From: Terriglobia bacterium
GTDB lineage: Bacteria; Acidobacteriota; Terriglobia; Acidiferrales; UBA7541
Length of the DNA: 64,000 bases
Direction of reading: 5' to 3'
Assembly (NCBI GenBank): GCA_020072805.1
Contig: JAIQGC010000024.1
Location: 47,577-111,576, forward strand
This document shows, piece after piece, positions 46,722-55,792 of this stretch. Each line of letters opens with the position of its first letter. The stretch's first letter is position 1. A program made the position numbers and the translations under genes. The notes under the pieces are model-generated. The model was not told the DNA's origin. It ran no database searches and saw nothing but the letters and a program-made list of their open reading frames with translations.

Positions 46722-46743
46722 GTGGCACAGGCTTTAGCCTGTG
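46722..46743 (+). repeat. REP-like hairpin with GTGG end
   Basis: gtggcacaggctttagcctgtg. Confidence 0.6.
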
Positions 46744-46773
46744 CGGGTTCTGCCTTCCTGTCATTGGAAAAGC

Positions 46774-46796
46774 GCACAGACTGAAGTCTGTGCCAC
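46774..46796 (-). repeat. REP-like hairpin with GTGG end, inverted partner of 46722-46743
   Basis: gcacagactgaagtctgtgccac. Confidence 0.6.
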
Positions 46797-46851
46797 CAAA
46801 ATCACGCGCGTCTCTTACTTTCAACTGTCAACTTTGAACTTCCCGCCATCC

Positions 46852-48198
46852 CTAAAACGGATACGGATGCTTCCCCATCTGAATCGTGATCCACTTCGTC
46901 TCCGTCATTTCGTCAATGGACCAGCGCCCGCCTTCGCGCCCGCTGCCGGAGTCCTTCACGCCGCCGAAGGGCACGATGGCGTCGTCATGGATCGTCGGGC
47001 CGTTGAGGTGCACCATGCCGGCTTCCAGTTCCAGAGCGAAGCGCATGGCCAGTTGCAGGTCATTGGTGATCACCGCGGAGGAAAGTCCGTAGACCGAGGA
47101 ATTGGCCAGCTTCAAGGCGTGCTCCGCGTCGTTGGCCCTGGTCACCGCAGCGACGGGGCCGAACAGTTCGTCCTTGAAGACGGCCATCTCCGGGGTGACG
47201 TCTGCAATCACCGTCGGATGATAGAAATTCCCTTCGTATTTTCCGCCGGTCAGCACGCGCCCGCCCGCGGCCACCGCGGCCTTCACCTTGCCGTCAATCA
47301 TGGGGCACTGCGAAGTGCGGATGAGCGGGCCAATGACCGTGTGCGGATCGCGCGGGTTGCCGACGGTCATCTTCGCGGCCTTGGCCGCGAATCGCTTGAG
47401 GAACTCGTCATAGACCGGCGCTTCCACGATGATGCGCGAGCCGGCCATGCAGATCTGCCCCTGGTGGATGAAGATGCCGAAGCAGGCGGTGTCCACGGCG
47501 TAATCCAGATCAGCGTCCTTCAGCACAATCACCGGGCTTTTGCCGCCCATTTCCAGCACGACGCGCTTGCCGCGCCGCGCGCATTCCGTGGCGATGATGC
47601 GGCCCACGGCGGTCGAGCCGGTGAAGGTCACCAGCTTCACGCGCGGGTCTTCGAGAATCACCTTGGCCATGGCCGGGCCGTCGCCGGGGACGACGTTGAA
47701 AACGCCCGCGGGCACTCCCGCCTTATGGAAAACTTCCGCCAGCTTGAGCACCGTGAGCGAAGTCTCTTCCGACGGCTTCAGCACAAACGTATTGCCGGCG
47801 GCCAGCGCGAAGGCCACTTTCTTGAGCGAAAGAATCACGGGAAAGTTGAACGGCGAAATGCCTGCCACCACGCCCAGCGGACGGCGCACGGCCATCGAGA
47901 AAAGACCCGGCTCGTTGTTGAAAACTTCGCCCTGAATGCGCCGCGCTTCTCCGGCAATCGAATGCACCATGTTGGCGGCGAAGGGCACTTCGAACATGGC
48001 CTTGCCGAACGTGGCCCCGCCTTCGTCAATCAGCAGGTCCACGATCTCCTGCCGCGCCGCCATCAGTCCATCGGCGGCCTGGTGCAGGATGCGTTCGCGT
48101 TCGGCCGGTGGCGTGGCCGCCCACGACGCGCGCGCCGCGTCGGCGGCGTCTGGAACCTGTCCTCCTCCGGAATTTAAACACAGACGCGCTTGCTGCAA
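46852..48198 (-). CDS. NAD(P)-dependent aldehyde dehydrogenase, apparently lacking its N-terminus
   Basis: ISPFNFPVILSLKKVAFALAAGNTFVLKPSEETS, VLEMGGKSPVIVL, HQGQICMAGSRIIVE; begins abruptly at about residue 45-50 of a normal ALDH. Confidence 0.85.
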   Translation of the reverse strand: MQQARLCLNSGGGQVPDAADAARASWAATPPAERERILHQAADGLMAARQEIVDLLIDEGGATFGKAMFEVPFAANMVHSIAGEARRIQGEVFNNEPGLFSMAVRRPLGVVAGISPFNFPVILSLKKVAFALAAGNTFVLKPSEETSLTVLKLAEVFHKAGVPAGVFNVVPGDGPAMAKVILEDPRVKLVTFTGSTAVGRIIATECARRGKRVVLEMGGKSPVIVLKDADLDYAVDTACFGIFIHQGQICMAGSRIIVEAPVYDEFLKRFAAKAAKMTVGNPRDPHTVIGPLIRTSQCPMIDGKVKAAVAAGGRVLTGGKYEGNFYHPTVIADVTPEMAVFKDELFGPVAAVTRANDAEHALKLANSSVYGLSSAVITNDLQLAMRFALELEAGMVHLNGPTIHDDAIVPFGGVKDSGSGREGGRWSIDEMTETKWITIQMGKHPYPF

Positions 48199-48205
48199 AA
48201 ACCGT

Positions 48206-49306
48206 TTACTTCCAGACGCGGCGCGCCGTTTCGGCCACCAGCCGCATCTTGGCCCACTGATCGTCCTCGGTCAGCAGATTCCCTTCCATGGTGGAAGCGA
48301 AGCCGCACTGGGGGCTGAGCGTCAGATTTTCGAGCGGCACGAACTTCGCCGCTTCCTCGATGCGCTTCACCAGATCGTCGCCGCTCTCCAGCTTGGCGAT
48401 CTTGGAACTCACCAGCCCCAGCACCACGGTTTTTCCGCGCGGCACGAAGCGCAGCGGCTCGAAGGTTCCCGAACGCGCGTCGTCGTATTCCAGCAGGAAA
48501 CAGTCCACGGCGAGAGTGCCGAATAGTTTTTCCGCGATGGCGTCATAGCCGCCCTCGGCGTACCAATGGCTGCGATTGTTGCCGCGGCAGAGATGAATGG
48601 CCAGCGTCACGCCGGGGCGGCGCGCGGCTTCGAAGCAGGCGTTGTCCGCGCGCACCGCTTCGTCCAGCAGCGCGTCGGGGTCGGCCTGCATCTCCGCGCG
48701 AATCCATTCGCGCCACTTGGGGTCCATGTAATAGCTGTAGCGCGGCGCGTCAATCTGAATGTAGCTGACGCCCTCGGCGCTCAGCTTGGCGAGATCCGCC
48801 TTCATGATGCCCACAATGTCCCAGAGCAGCGCGGAGTGGTCCTTATATACCTTGTCGGTGACGCCGCGCTTGAAGGAGATGGCCGGAAACTGCGTGGCGC
48901 TGGGCAGGGTCATCTTGATCGCGCCGGGGCTGTTTTTCTTCAGAAACGGCAGCTCATGGCCGGTCAGAGGACGCGCCTGGCGCAGCTTGGCGCCGACGAT
49001 TCCGGTGACACTGCTGACGTGCGCGTCTTCTTTTTCGCCGGCTTTCCACGCGCGCGCCACGGCATCGCCCAGGTCGAATCCCTCGACGGCGTCGGTAAAA
49101 TCGCTCATGAAGTTGCGCCGGCGCAGTTCGCCGTCGGTGAAAATCTCGAATCCCAGTTCTTTCTGCTTGGCCAGGACCCGCAGGATGTGGCGGTCTTCGA
49201 TGGCCTTCAACTGCTCGGGGGTAACGGCGGGATTGCGCCGCGCCTCCAGAATTTCGGCGGGCCGCAGAAAACTTCCGATATGATCGGCTCGGTAGCGCAC
49301 TGGCAT
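48206..49306 (-). CDS. Cobalamin-independent methionine synthase (MetE C-terminal domain)-like protein
   Basis: RADHIGSFLRPAEILEARR; YIQIDAPRYSYYMD; AIHLCRGNNRSHWYAEGGYDAIAEKLF; LGLVSSKIAKLESGDDLVKRIEEA. Confidence 0.8.
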   Translation of the reverse strand: MPVRYRADHIGSFLRPAEILEARRNPAVTPEQLKAIEDRHILRVLAKQKELGFEIFTDGELRRRNFMSDFTDAVEGFDLGDAVARAWKAGEKEDAHVSSVTGIVGAKLRQARPLTGHELPFLKKNSPGAIKMTLPSATQFPAISFKRGVTDKVYKDHSALLWDIVGIMKADLAKLSAEGVSYIQIDAPRYSYYMDPKWREWIRAEMQADPDALLDEAVRADNACFEAARRPGVTLAIHLCRGNNRSHWYAEGGYDAIAEKLFGTLAVDCFLLEYDDARSGTFEPLRFVPRGKTVVLGLVSSKIAKLESGDDLVKRIEEAAKFVPLENLTLSPQCGFASTMEGNLLTEDDQWAKMRLVAETARRVWK

Positions 49307-49400
49307 TTCGTAATCCTCTTTCCCGAATTCCTTGAAACTTTTCGATTTCACGCCGCGCGGCAGCCTCGGCGGCTCCGCGCAACCCATCCACTATGCCAAA

Positions 49401-50237
49401 TTAGTGCACTCCGGGCCAGTCCGTGTGATCTCCCAGATTGGCCGCGATTTTCCGCGCCGTTTCCCGCACCAGGTCGATCTTTTCGCCCAGTTCCCGGCCC
49501 TGAAACCGCTGCGTGGGGCCGGAAATTCCCACCGCGCCGACGACGTGGGCATCCTGAAGAATGATCGGAGCGGCCACTCCGTTGAGCCCGCGCTCGAGTT
49601 CCTGCTCGTCCAGGGCGTAGCCCCTTTGCCGGACGCGCCGCAGATCGTTCTTCAATTCCTCGATGCGCGCATGCGTGCCGGCGGTATAGCGCTGCATTCC
49701 ATTGCGCTGAACGATCTCGCTGACGTCCTGCTCGCTGAGGTAGGCCAGCACGGCCTTGCCGGCAGCCGTGCAGTGCGCCGGAAAAAGCGAGCCCACCGGC
49801 GTGCGCACGGTGATCCGCGCGCCGGGAGAATCGAAGCGCTCCACGCACACGACGCCGCTTGATCCCGGCACGGCCAGGCTGACGGCCTCGTTCGAAACGC
49901 GCGCCAGATCCGCCAGGAATCGCCGGGCTTCGCTCTGCAGGGTTCTGGCTTTCAGCGCCTTGGTTCCAAGATCGTGCAGCTTCAGTCCCAGCCGGTATTT
50001 CTCGCCTTCCGGGTCCCGTTGAATCAGGTCGAATTTCTCCATGGCGCCCAGCAAGCGGTAGACCGTGGTCTTGTTCAGACGGAGGCTTGCGGCAATTTCG
50101 GAAATGCGCAGTTCGGGACCGTTCTGGCCCATGTGCAAGAGGATGCGGATGGCCTTCTGCAGCGACTTGCTGGCGCCGGACGCCGACTCGCGCCGTCTGG
50201 CTACCGGAACTCGTCTGCGCAAAGAAGCTAACGCCAT
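49401..50237 (-). CDS. IclR-family transcriptional regulator
   Basis: SLQKAIRILLHMGQNGPELRISEIAASLRLNKTTVYRLLGAMEKFDLI; start trimmed to MALASLRRR. Confidence 0.9.
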   Translation of the reverse strand: MALASLRRRVPVARRRESASGASKSLQKAIRILLHMGQNGPELRISEIAASLRLNKTTVYRLLGAMEKFDLIQRDPEGEKYRLGLKLHDLGTKALKARTLQSEARRFLADLARVSNEAVSLAVPGSSGVVCVERFDSPGARITVRTPVGSLFPAHCTAAGKAVLAYLSEQDVSEIVQRNGMQRYTAGTHARIEELKNDLRRVRQRGYALDEQELERGLNGVAAPIILQDAHVVGAVGISGPTQRFQGRELGEKIDLVRETARKIAANLGDHTDWPGVH

Positions 50238-50308
50238 GGCAACCTCCCTCCCCCGAAAGGAACGGGCCTTTGGAGGATGGGGCATTGTAGTAGAAAGCAG
50301 ATTTCTGT

Positions 50309-50337
50309 CAATATGAAACTTCAATTCACAATATGAA
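50309..50337. promoter_or_regulatory. Candidate operator: direct repeat CAATATGAA at 20-nt spacing
   Basis: caatatgaaacttcaattcacaatatgaa between divergent IclR and MFS genes. Confidence 0.35.
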
Positions 50338-50444
50338 TTCCTCGGCGGGCGCGGCGGCGGCGCGATTTCGTGTATACTCACCGGCGCGAAACGATTCACG
50401 GGCCGGACAGGAGAACGAAGGGGAACTCCCCGGGGAAGCCAACG

Positions 50445-51734
50445 ATGACCGAGAAACAAAGGTTTTACGGGTGGACGCTGGTTGCAGTGCTGTTTGCCAT
50501 GGACTTCCTGAACATGGGATTTCCTCTTTATGGCGGGAACGTCATCAACACCTACATGCTGAAAGAGATTGTGATGAGCCGGGGCACCTACGGCCTGGGC
50601 TTCACCTTCATCAATTTGTTCATCGGCGTGCCCTCGATCCTGGTGGCCGCTTGCATCCTGAAATGGAGCATCAAGCGGGCATTCGCCATGGGATCGGCGC
50701 TGCTGCTATGCGGCGCGCTGTGGATGTCCTTCTTCGCCAGCAAGCCCTGGCACTATCTGGTGGGCTTCGGGGTGATCAACGGCACGGGCATTTGCTTCGG
50801 CACGATCGTTCCGGTCTCGACCGCGGTGACGCGCTGGTTCAAACGCTACCGCGGGCGGGCCATGGCCATCGCCCTGAGCGCTTCCGGCTTCGCGGGATTT
50901 TTTATCGCGCCGCTGATTAACCGCGTCCTGGCGGCCAACGGCGGCAACTGGCGGCAGGCCTGGCAGGTGGTGGGCGGCGCGGCGGTACTCTCCGCAATTC
51001 TGGCTTATCTTTTTGTGCGCGAGAGACCGGAAGAGCTGGGGCAGTTCCCCGACGGCTCTCTGGAATCTTCTTCTGCTGTGCAGACCGGCGCGAACCAGGG
51101 CCTGACCACGCGGCATTCGTGGACTCCGCAGGAGGCCTACAGAACGCGATCATTCTGGCTGATGCTGATCGGTGGATTCGGCTGCCAGTTCCCTTTTTTC
51201 TTCTTTACCGCGCATTGGATTCTGCACCTGCGCGGCGCGGGGATTTCTCCCGCGACGGCGGCCTGGGCCATGGGGCTTTTTACGCTGGGAGGAATCGGCG
51301 GGCGGGCCATTGGCGGATGGATGATGGACGTCCTGCCGGCGCGCTATGCGTACATGATCGGACTGTGCTGCTATCTAGTGGGGTCGGTCCTGGCGATTCA
51401 AGTTAGTCCCAGCGCATTGCCTATCGCGTTCGCGGCGGCCATTCTCTATGGCGCGGGATTTGGCTGGACCTTCGTTTGCGCCAACACCATCACCGGACAT
51501 TTCTATGGACCGCTGGCTTTCCCCAAGGTGAATGGAATGATGCTGGTGGTGACGGGGGCGGTGTGCTCTCCAGCCGGGGTGATCGGCGGGAGAATTTTTG
51601 ACCGCTTCGGAAGCTACAAGATGGCTTTTGAACTGAACATGCTGATCAGCTTGATTGGCATCATCGCGCTGGCTTTCGCGACCATGCCGCGGCCGCGCAC
51701 GCTTGGAAGCGAGAACGAGGCCGGGGCAGCCTAG
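50445..51734 (+). CDS. MFS transporter
   Basis: 12-TM-like; RFYGWTLVAVLFAMDFLNMGFPLYGGNV; ALSASGFAGFFIAPLINRVL. Confidence 0.85.
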   Translation: MTEKQRFYGWTLVAVLFAMDFLNMGFPLYGGNVINTYMLKEIVMSRGTYGLGFTFINLFIGVPSILVAACILKWSIKRAFAMGSALLLCGALWMSFFASKPWHYLVGFGVINGTGICFGTIVPVSTAVTRWFKRYRGRAMAIALSASGFAGFFIAPLINRVLAANGGNWRQAWQVVGGAAVLSAILAYLFVRERPEELGQFPDGSLESSSAVQTGANQGLTTRHSWTPQEAYRTRSFWLMLIGGFGCQFPFFFFTAHWILHLRGAGISPATAAWAMGLFTLGGIGGRAIGGWMMDVLPARYAYMIGLCCYLVGSVLAIQVSPSALPIAFAAAILYGAGFGWTFVCANTITGHFYGPLAFPKVNGMMLVVTGAVCSPAGVIGGRIFDRFGSYKMAFELNMLISLIGIIALAFATMPRPRTLGSENEAGAA

Positions 51735-51785
51735 CCCGCATTTCTTACGCGGAAGGCAAGTCCGCGCTGGCGGGGCGTGCCAGGC

Positions 51786-54476
51786 TCAGTGTGCCGGGAA
51801 AACGTTCCAGCCGTCGACGGCGAGAATGGGCTGGGCGCCGGGAGCGTCGCTGGTTCTATAGTGCACGGAAATTTCCCGCCGTTCGCCCGGCAGCAGCGAG
51901 ATGTAATTATCCTCCCACCAGACGGGCAGGATCTCTTCCCCTCCGGGTCCTTTCAGCAGGCGCAAGCGGACAAGAAACGCCAGGGTTTTGCCGGTGTTTT
52001 CCACGGTCACCTGCGCCGGGGTCATCGTGCCGGGTTCTCCCATTTTCAGGACAGCGTTCACTGTAACTTTGGGCAGGTTTTGCAGGGCGGAGAAATCCGC
52101 GTAGGCGGTTTGCGGGGTGTAATACCACTCGCCTTTGGGCCAGTCCAGGACGTCGGGTTTGGTGGAGAGCCAGTAGAAGTTGCGGCTGACCAGAGCGCCG
52201 GAGGGATTGAGCAAGCGCAGGGTCAGAAAGTATGTGGTGGAAATGCCGGCGGGTTGGGGAAGGACGAAGGCACGAACCACGCCATCGGCGGGAATGTCGA
52301 CGACGGCTGCGGCGGCAAAGCGTTCGCGCATGTCCAAGTCGTAGAGCTTCGCTTCGACCTTCATGCCGCGGAGCGGAGTCTGGCGGTCGCTGACGACGGC
52401 GACGGAGCGATCGTCGTAGGAAAATTGGACGTGGACGGGTTCGAGGGCTTTTTTGGAGCCGAAGTAGCCGCCGCCGGGGCGCAGGTAGTAATCGTAGAGG
52501 TGCCAGATAATGCCCGGCCAGGCGTTGTTGAGCATCCACTGGATAACGCCGGTTGCGTGGTATTTGTTGCGGGCAAAAGCCTCGAACATGGCCCGCTCGC
52601 CCTCGTAGGCTGCGGCCTGGGATTTCCAGGCGAAATCGGCGGCGTCCCTGGACGTGCCGTAGCGCAGGTCGAGCGCGCTGGTATATTTTTCAATGTTTTT
52701 GAAGGCGCCGCCGCCGGCGTGAAAATTCCAGGCGTCCTTCACCGGCCAAAGTTTGTCCGCGGGAAGCATGGTTTGCAGCGATTCGAGAGGAGGAACGGCG
52801 GGGCCGGGGCTGGTCTCCGTGTTGAAGCCGTGAGCTCCGCCGGTCTTGGTGTCCAGCAACCAGTAGTTGGGCGGGACGTAATCGTAGGGGCCGGTCATCT
52901 TGACGCCGGACTTGCCGGTAACTTCCGTGGGCTTTTCCGTGGCGGAAGAAACGACGGAGTAGGGCCAGTTGGTCTGCTGGAGGACTTCGAGATAGGCGCG
53001 CTCGCGGTCGGGCGGCGGGGGGTTGTCGCTGCCGTTGAGCCAGACGAAGACGCTGGGATGAGCGCGGAGGCGGAGGGACTGGTCGCGCAAGGAGTCCAGG
53101 GAAACGCGGCGGTGCTCGTCGCCCCACTTGGCCCATTTTTCCCAGGCGTCACAGCAGCACCAGCCGGCCATGATCAGGATTCCTTCGCGGTCGGCCATTT
53201 GGAAAAAGTTTTCATCCTCGAGTTTGCCCTCGAGGCGAATGGTGTTCAGTCCTATGTCCTTCACGTAGCGGAATTCCGCCTCGCGCCGGCGGGCATCCAC
53301 GCGCAGCATCATGTCCGGAGCCCATCCGCCACCGCGGATGAGCACGGGCTTGCCGTTGACGCGGAAGAGGCGATGACCCTCGTCGGTCATCCGCGAATCG
53401 TGCTGCACAATGCCGAATTCGATGGACTGGCGGTCGGAAACGGCACCGCTCGAACTGGCGAATTCGAGAGTGAGCGTGTGCAGGAAAGGCTCGCCCAGGG
53501 TGTAGGGCCACCAGAGGCGGGGATGGGGGACGACGAGGGCGGCGATGGTGTCCGGCGAGAGAGTCACCGTGCGCTGTTCGCCGGGCGCAAGAGTCACTGC
53601 CTGGCTGAACTCGATGGGCTTTTCCTCTCCCAGGATTTTGCCGCGCAGGGTTCCGTCAATTTTTTCGGTGCTGGTGTTGGCCAGCTCGGTGCGAATCGTG
53701 AGCCGGGCGGAGTCCGTTGCGGGCAAATTCAGTTTGGTTTCGACAAACGGATGGCGAACCGCCACGGGCCCGCTCGCGCTGACCACCACTTCCTGCCACA
53801 AGCCCATGTCCTTGTCCGGGGGCGTGGGGTTCCAGTCCACCCAGGTGATGCCCAGATCGCCGGCCGCCGGGGCGAAGACCTTGACCGCCAAGGCATTCTT
53901 CGCGCCCGCCCGGACGTAGCGCGTGACATCCAGTTCGTAGCGCCGGAAGGCGCCGACGATGCGCTCTCCACCCGCCAGTTTCCTGCCGTTGATCCAAATT
54001 TCAGCGCGGTAGTTGATGCCGCGGAAAGCAATGCGCACCGTCTTGCCTCCATAGCTTGCGGGCAATTCGAATTCGGTGCGGTACCACCACGGTTTCGCGT
54101 AGGGACTCTCGGCGGGAATTTCCTGATTGGCGAATTGCGAGCCGATCTCGTATTTCACGCCGGGAATGGAGCGCAGATTATTTCCGAAGTAGGGGTCGGG
54201 GTAGACGCCGTTTTCGACGAGCGCGGCGAATACGGTTTTGGGCAGCAAAGTTTTGTACCAGCCCGCAGCGTCGAATCCGGCGCGGGAGACTTCTTCGGCG
54301 CGCGCGGCAACTTTCTCCAAAGACTGAATGGCCCAGCCGTTTTGCAGCACCATCTCTTCGCCGCCGCGCGCCGGACCGGAGAAGAGGGCAAAGGCCGCAG
54401 CAACCCCAGCGGCACGGAGCAGCCACCTCGAGGAACACAGTGTTCCGCACGCCGGCAAGGCTTTCAGGATGTCCAT
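51786..54476 (-). CDS. Glycoside hydrolase family 2 protein (exo-beta-glucosaminidase/mannosidase-like), secreted
   Basis: Signal peptide; YRTEFELPASYGGKTVRIAFRGINYRAEIWINGRKLA; DIGLNTIRLEGKLEDENFFQMADREGILIMAGWCCCD. Confidence 0.85.
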   Translation of the reverse strand: MDILKALPACGTLCSSRWLLRAAGVAAAFALFSGPARGGEEMVLQNGWAIQSLEKVAARAEEVSRAGFDAAGWYKTLLPKTVFAALVENGVYPDPYFGNNLRSIPGVKYEIGSQFANQEIPAESPYAKPWWYRTEFELPASYGGKTVRIAFRGINYRAEIWINGRKLAGGERIVGAFRRYELDVTRYVRAGAKNALAVKVFAPAAGDLGITWVDWNPTPPDKDMGLWQEVVVSASGPVAVRHPFVETKLNLPATDSARLTIRTELANTSTEKIDGTLRGKILGEEKPIEFSQAVTLAPGEQRTVTLSPDTIAALVVPHPRLWWPYTLGEPFLHTLTLEFASSSGAVSDRQSIEFGIVQHDSRMTDEGHRLFRVNGKPVLIRGGGWAPDMMLRVDARRREAEFRYVKDIGLNTIRLEGKLEDENFFQMADREGILIMAGWCCCDAWEKWAKWGDEHRRVSLDSLRDQSLRLRAHPSVFVWLNGSDNPPPPDRERAYLEVLQQTNWPYSVVSSATEKPTEVTGKSGVKMTGPYDYVPPNYWLLDTKTGGAHGFNTETSPGPAVPPLESLQTMLPADKLWPVKDAWNFHAGGGAFKNIEKYTSALDLRYGTSRDAADFAWKSQAAAYEGERAMFEAFARNKYHATGVIQWMLNNAWPGIIWHLYDYYLRPGGGYFGSKKALEPVHVQFSYDDRSVAVVSDRQTPLRGMKVEAKLYDLDMRERFAAAAVVDIPADGVVRAFVLPQPAGISTTYFLTLRLLNPSGALVSRNFYWLSTKPDVLDWPKGEWYYTPQTAYADFSALQNLPKVTVNAVLKMGEPGTMTPAQVTVENTGKTLAFLVRLRLLKGPGGEEILPVWWEDNYISLLPGERREISVHYRTSDAPGAQPILAVDGWNVFPAH

Positions 54477-54617
54477 GATCGTTCTCCAACGAAGGACTGG
54501 CCGGCCGAAGCAACGGGTCTTGCCGGATGCAGGCCATGTTATTGCATGGTGGAAGGGCGTGCAATCGGAAGGAGTTGTACGCAAGTTATACCGAACGCGG
54601 TGGGGTGAACCCAATTC

Positions 54618-55742
54618 TCAATCGGGTTCTTGCGTGACGATGTGGACGTCCACGGCGGGAGCTTGGCTGAGAAAGCGATTGATGGCGTTCATGTAGAGGA
54701 ATTTCCTCCAGCCGTCGACTGCGGACCTGCCAAAGATCACTTGGGTGATGTGCTTATCGCGCGCGAAAGCCGCGACAGGATCGGCCACGTTGCCGCCCTT
54801 CAGGCGCACCATGGTGGCGCCCAAACTCTCCGCAAACTGCACATTGGCTTCCAGTGTCTTCCGGTCTTCCTCGTCCGCATCCTCGCCAAGGTCCACATAC
54901 ACGGCATAAAGCTCCGCGTCGACTCGCCGGGCCATACGCGCTGCCCGCGCGATCAGGTATTGAGTTCTCGGGTGCGGGCTGATGCACACGGCAATTCGTT
55001 CGCGGACGGGCCAGGTCTCCTGAATGTCCTTCTGCTCCATGTAGGATTCCAGCGTGCGGTCCACTTGCTCGGCCACTTGCCGCAAGGCCAGTTCGCGCAG
55101 GGCGATCAGGTTGCCGCGCCGGAAAAAATTCCTTAGCGCTTGGTCCACCTTTTCAGTGGCATAAACATCGCCGCGTTTCATGCGGTTCTGCAGGGCTTCC
55201 GGCGTCAGGTCCACCATCACCGCTTCTTCCGCCGACTGCACGACCCAGTCCGGCACGGTCTCCCGCACCTTGATTCCGGTAATCGCTCCGACCGTAGGGG
55301 CGATGCTTTCCAGATGCTGAATATTGACGGTGGAAAGAACGTCGATTCCCGCCGCGACGAGCTCGAGCACGTCCTCGTAGCGCTTGCGGTGTTTGCTGCC
55401 GGGAATATTGGTGTGCGCTAATTCATCGACAACGACGACGTGGGGCTTACGGCTGAGGATGGCGTCGGTGTCCATTTCCTCGAAGGGCGTGCCTTTGTAT
55501 TCGATTTTCTTGCGCGGGATAGCAGTCAGCTGCTCGGACAGTTCCGCGATGGCCTTGCGGCCATGCGTTTCCACCACTCCGACAACGACATCTTCACCCC
55601 GGGTAGAACGGCGAATCGCCTCGCTCAGCATCGTGAACGTCTTGCCCACGCCAGGGGCATACCCCAAAAATACCTTGAAGCTGCCGCGAACCTTTTTCGG
55701 CGGCGAAGCCACTTCCAACCATTGCTCCGGTGTCTTGGGCAT
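54618..55742 (-). CDS. kdpD-N: KdpD N-terminal sensor half (KdpD domain + USP-like domain), no kinase
   Basis: FLGYAPGVGKTFTMLSEA Walker A, VVVVDELAHTNIPGSKHRKRYEDVLELL-type motif; ends after USP-like domain. Confidence 0.9.
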   Translation of the reverse strand: MPKTPEQWLEVASPPKKVRGSFKVFLGYAPGVGKTFTMLSEAIRRSTRGEDVVVGVVETHGRKAIAELSEQLTAIPRKKIEYKGTPFEEMDTDAILSRKPHVVVVDELAHTNIPGSKHRKRYEDVLELVAAGIDVLSTVNIQHLESIAPTVGAITGIKVRETVPDWVVQSAEEAVMVDLTPEALQNRMKRGDVYATEKVDQALRNFFRRGNLIALRELALRQVAEQVDRTLESYMEQKDIQETWPVRERIAVCISPHPRTQYLIARAARMARRVDAELYAVYVDLGEDADEEDRKTLEANVQFAESLGATMVRLKGGNVADPVAAFARDKHITQVIFGRSAVDGWRKFLYMNAINRFLSQAPAVDVHIVTQEPD

Positions 55743-55792
55743 ATCTCTCTTCTCGTCAGCGGAACATACGAGAGCTAAGCTACAATGAAGCC

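Noticed and set aside
51777-54608. 943-aa plus-strand ORF
   Set aside because: Exact antisense shadow of the GH2 gene
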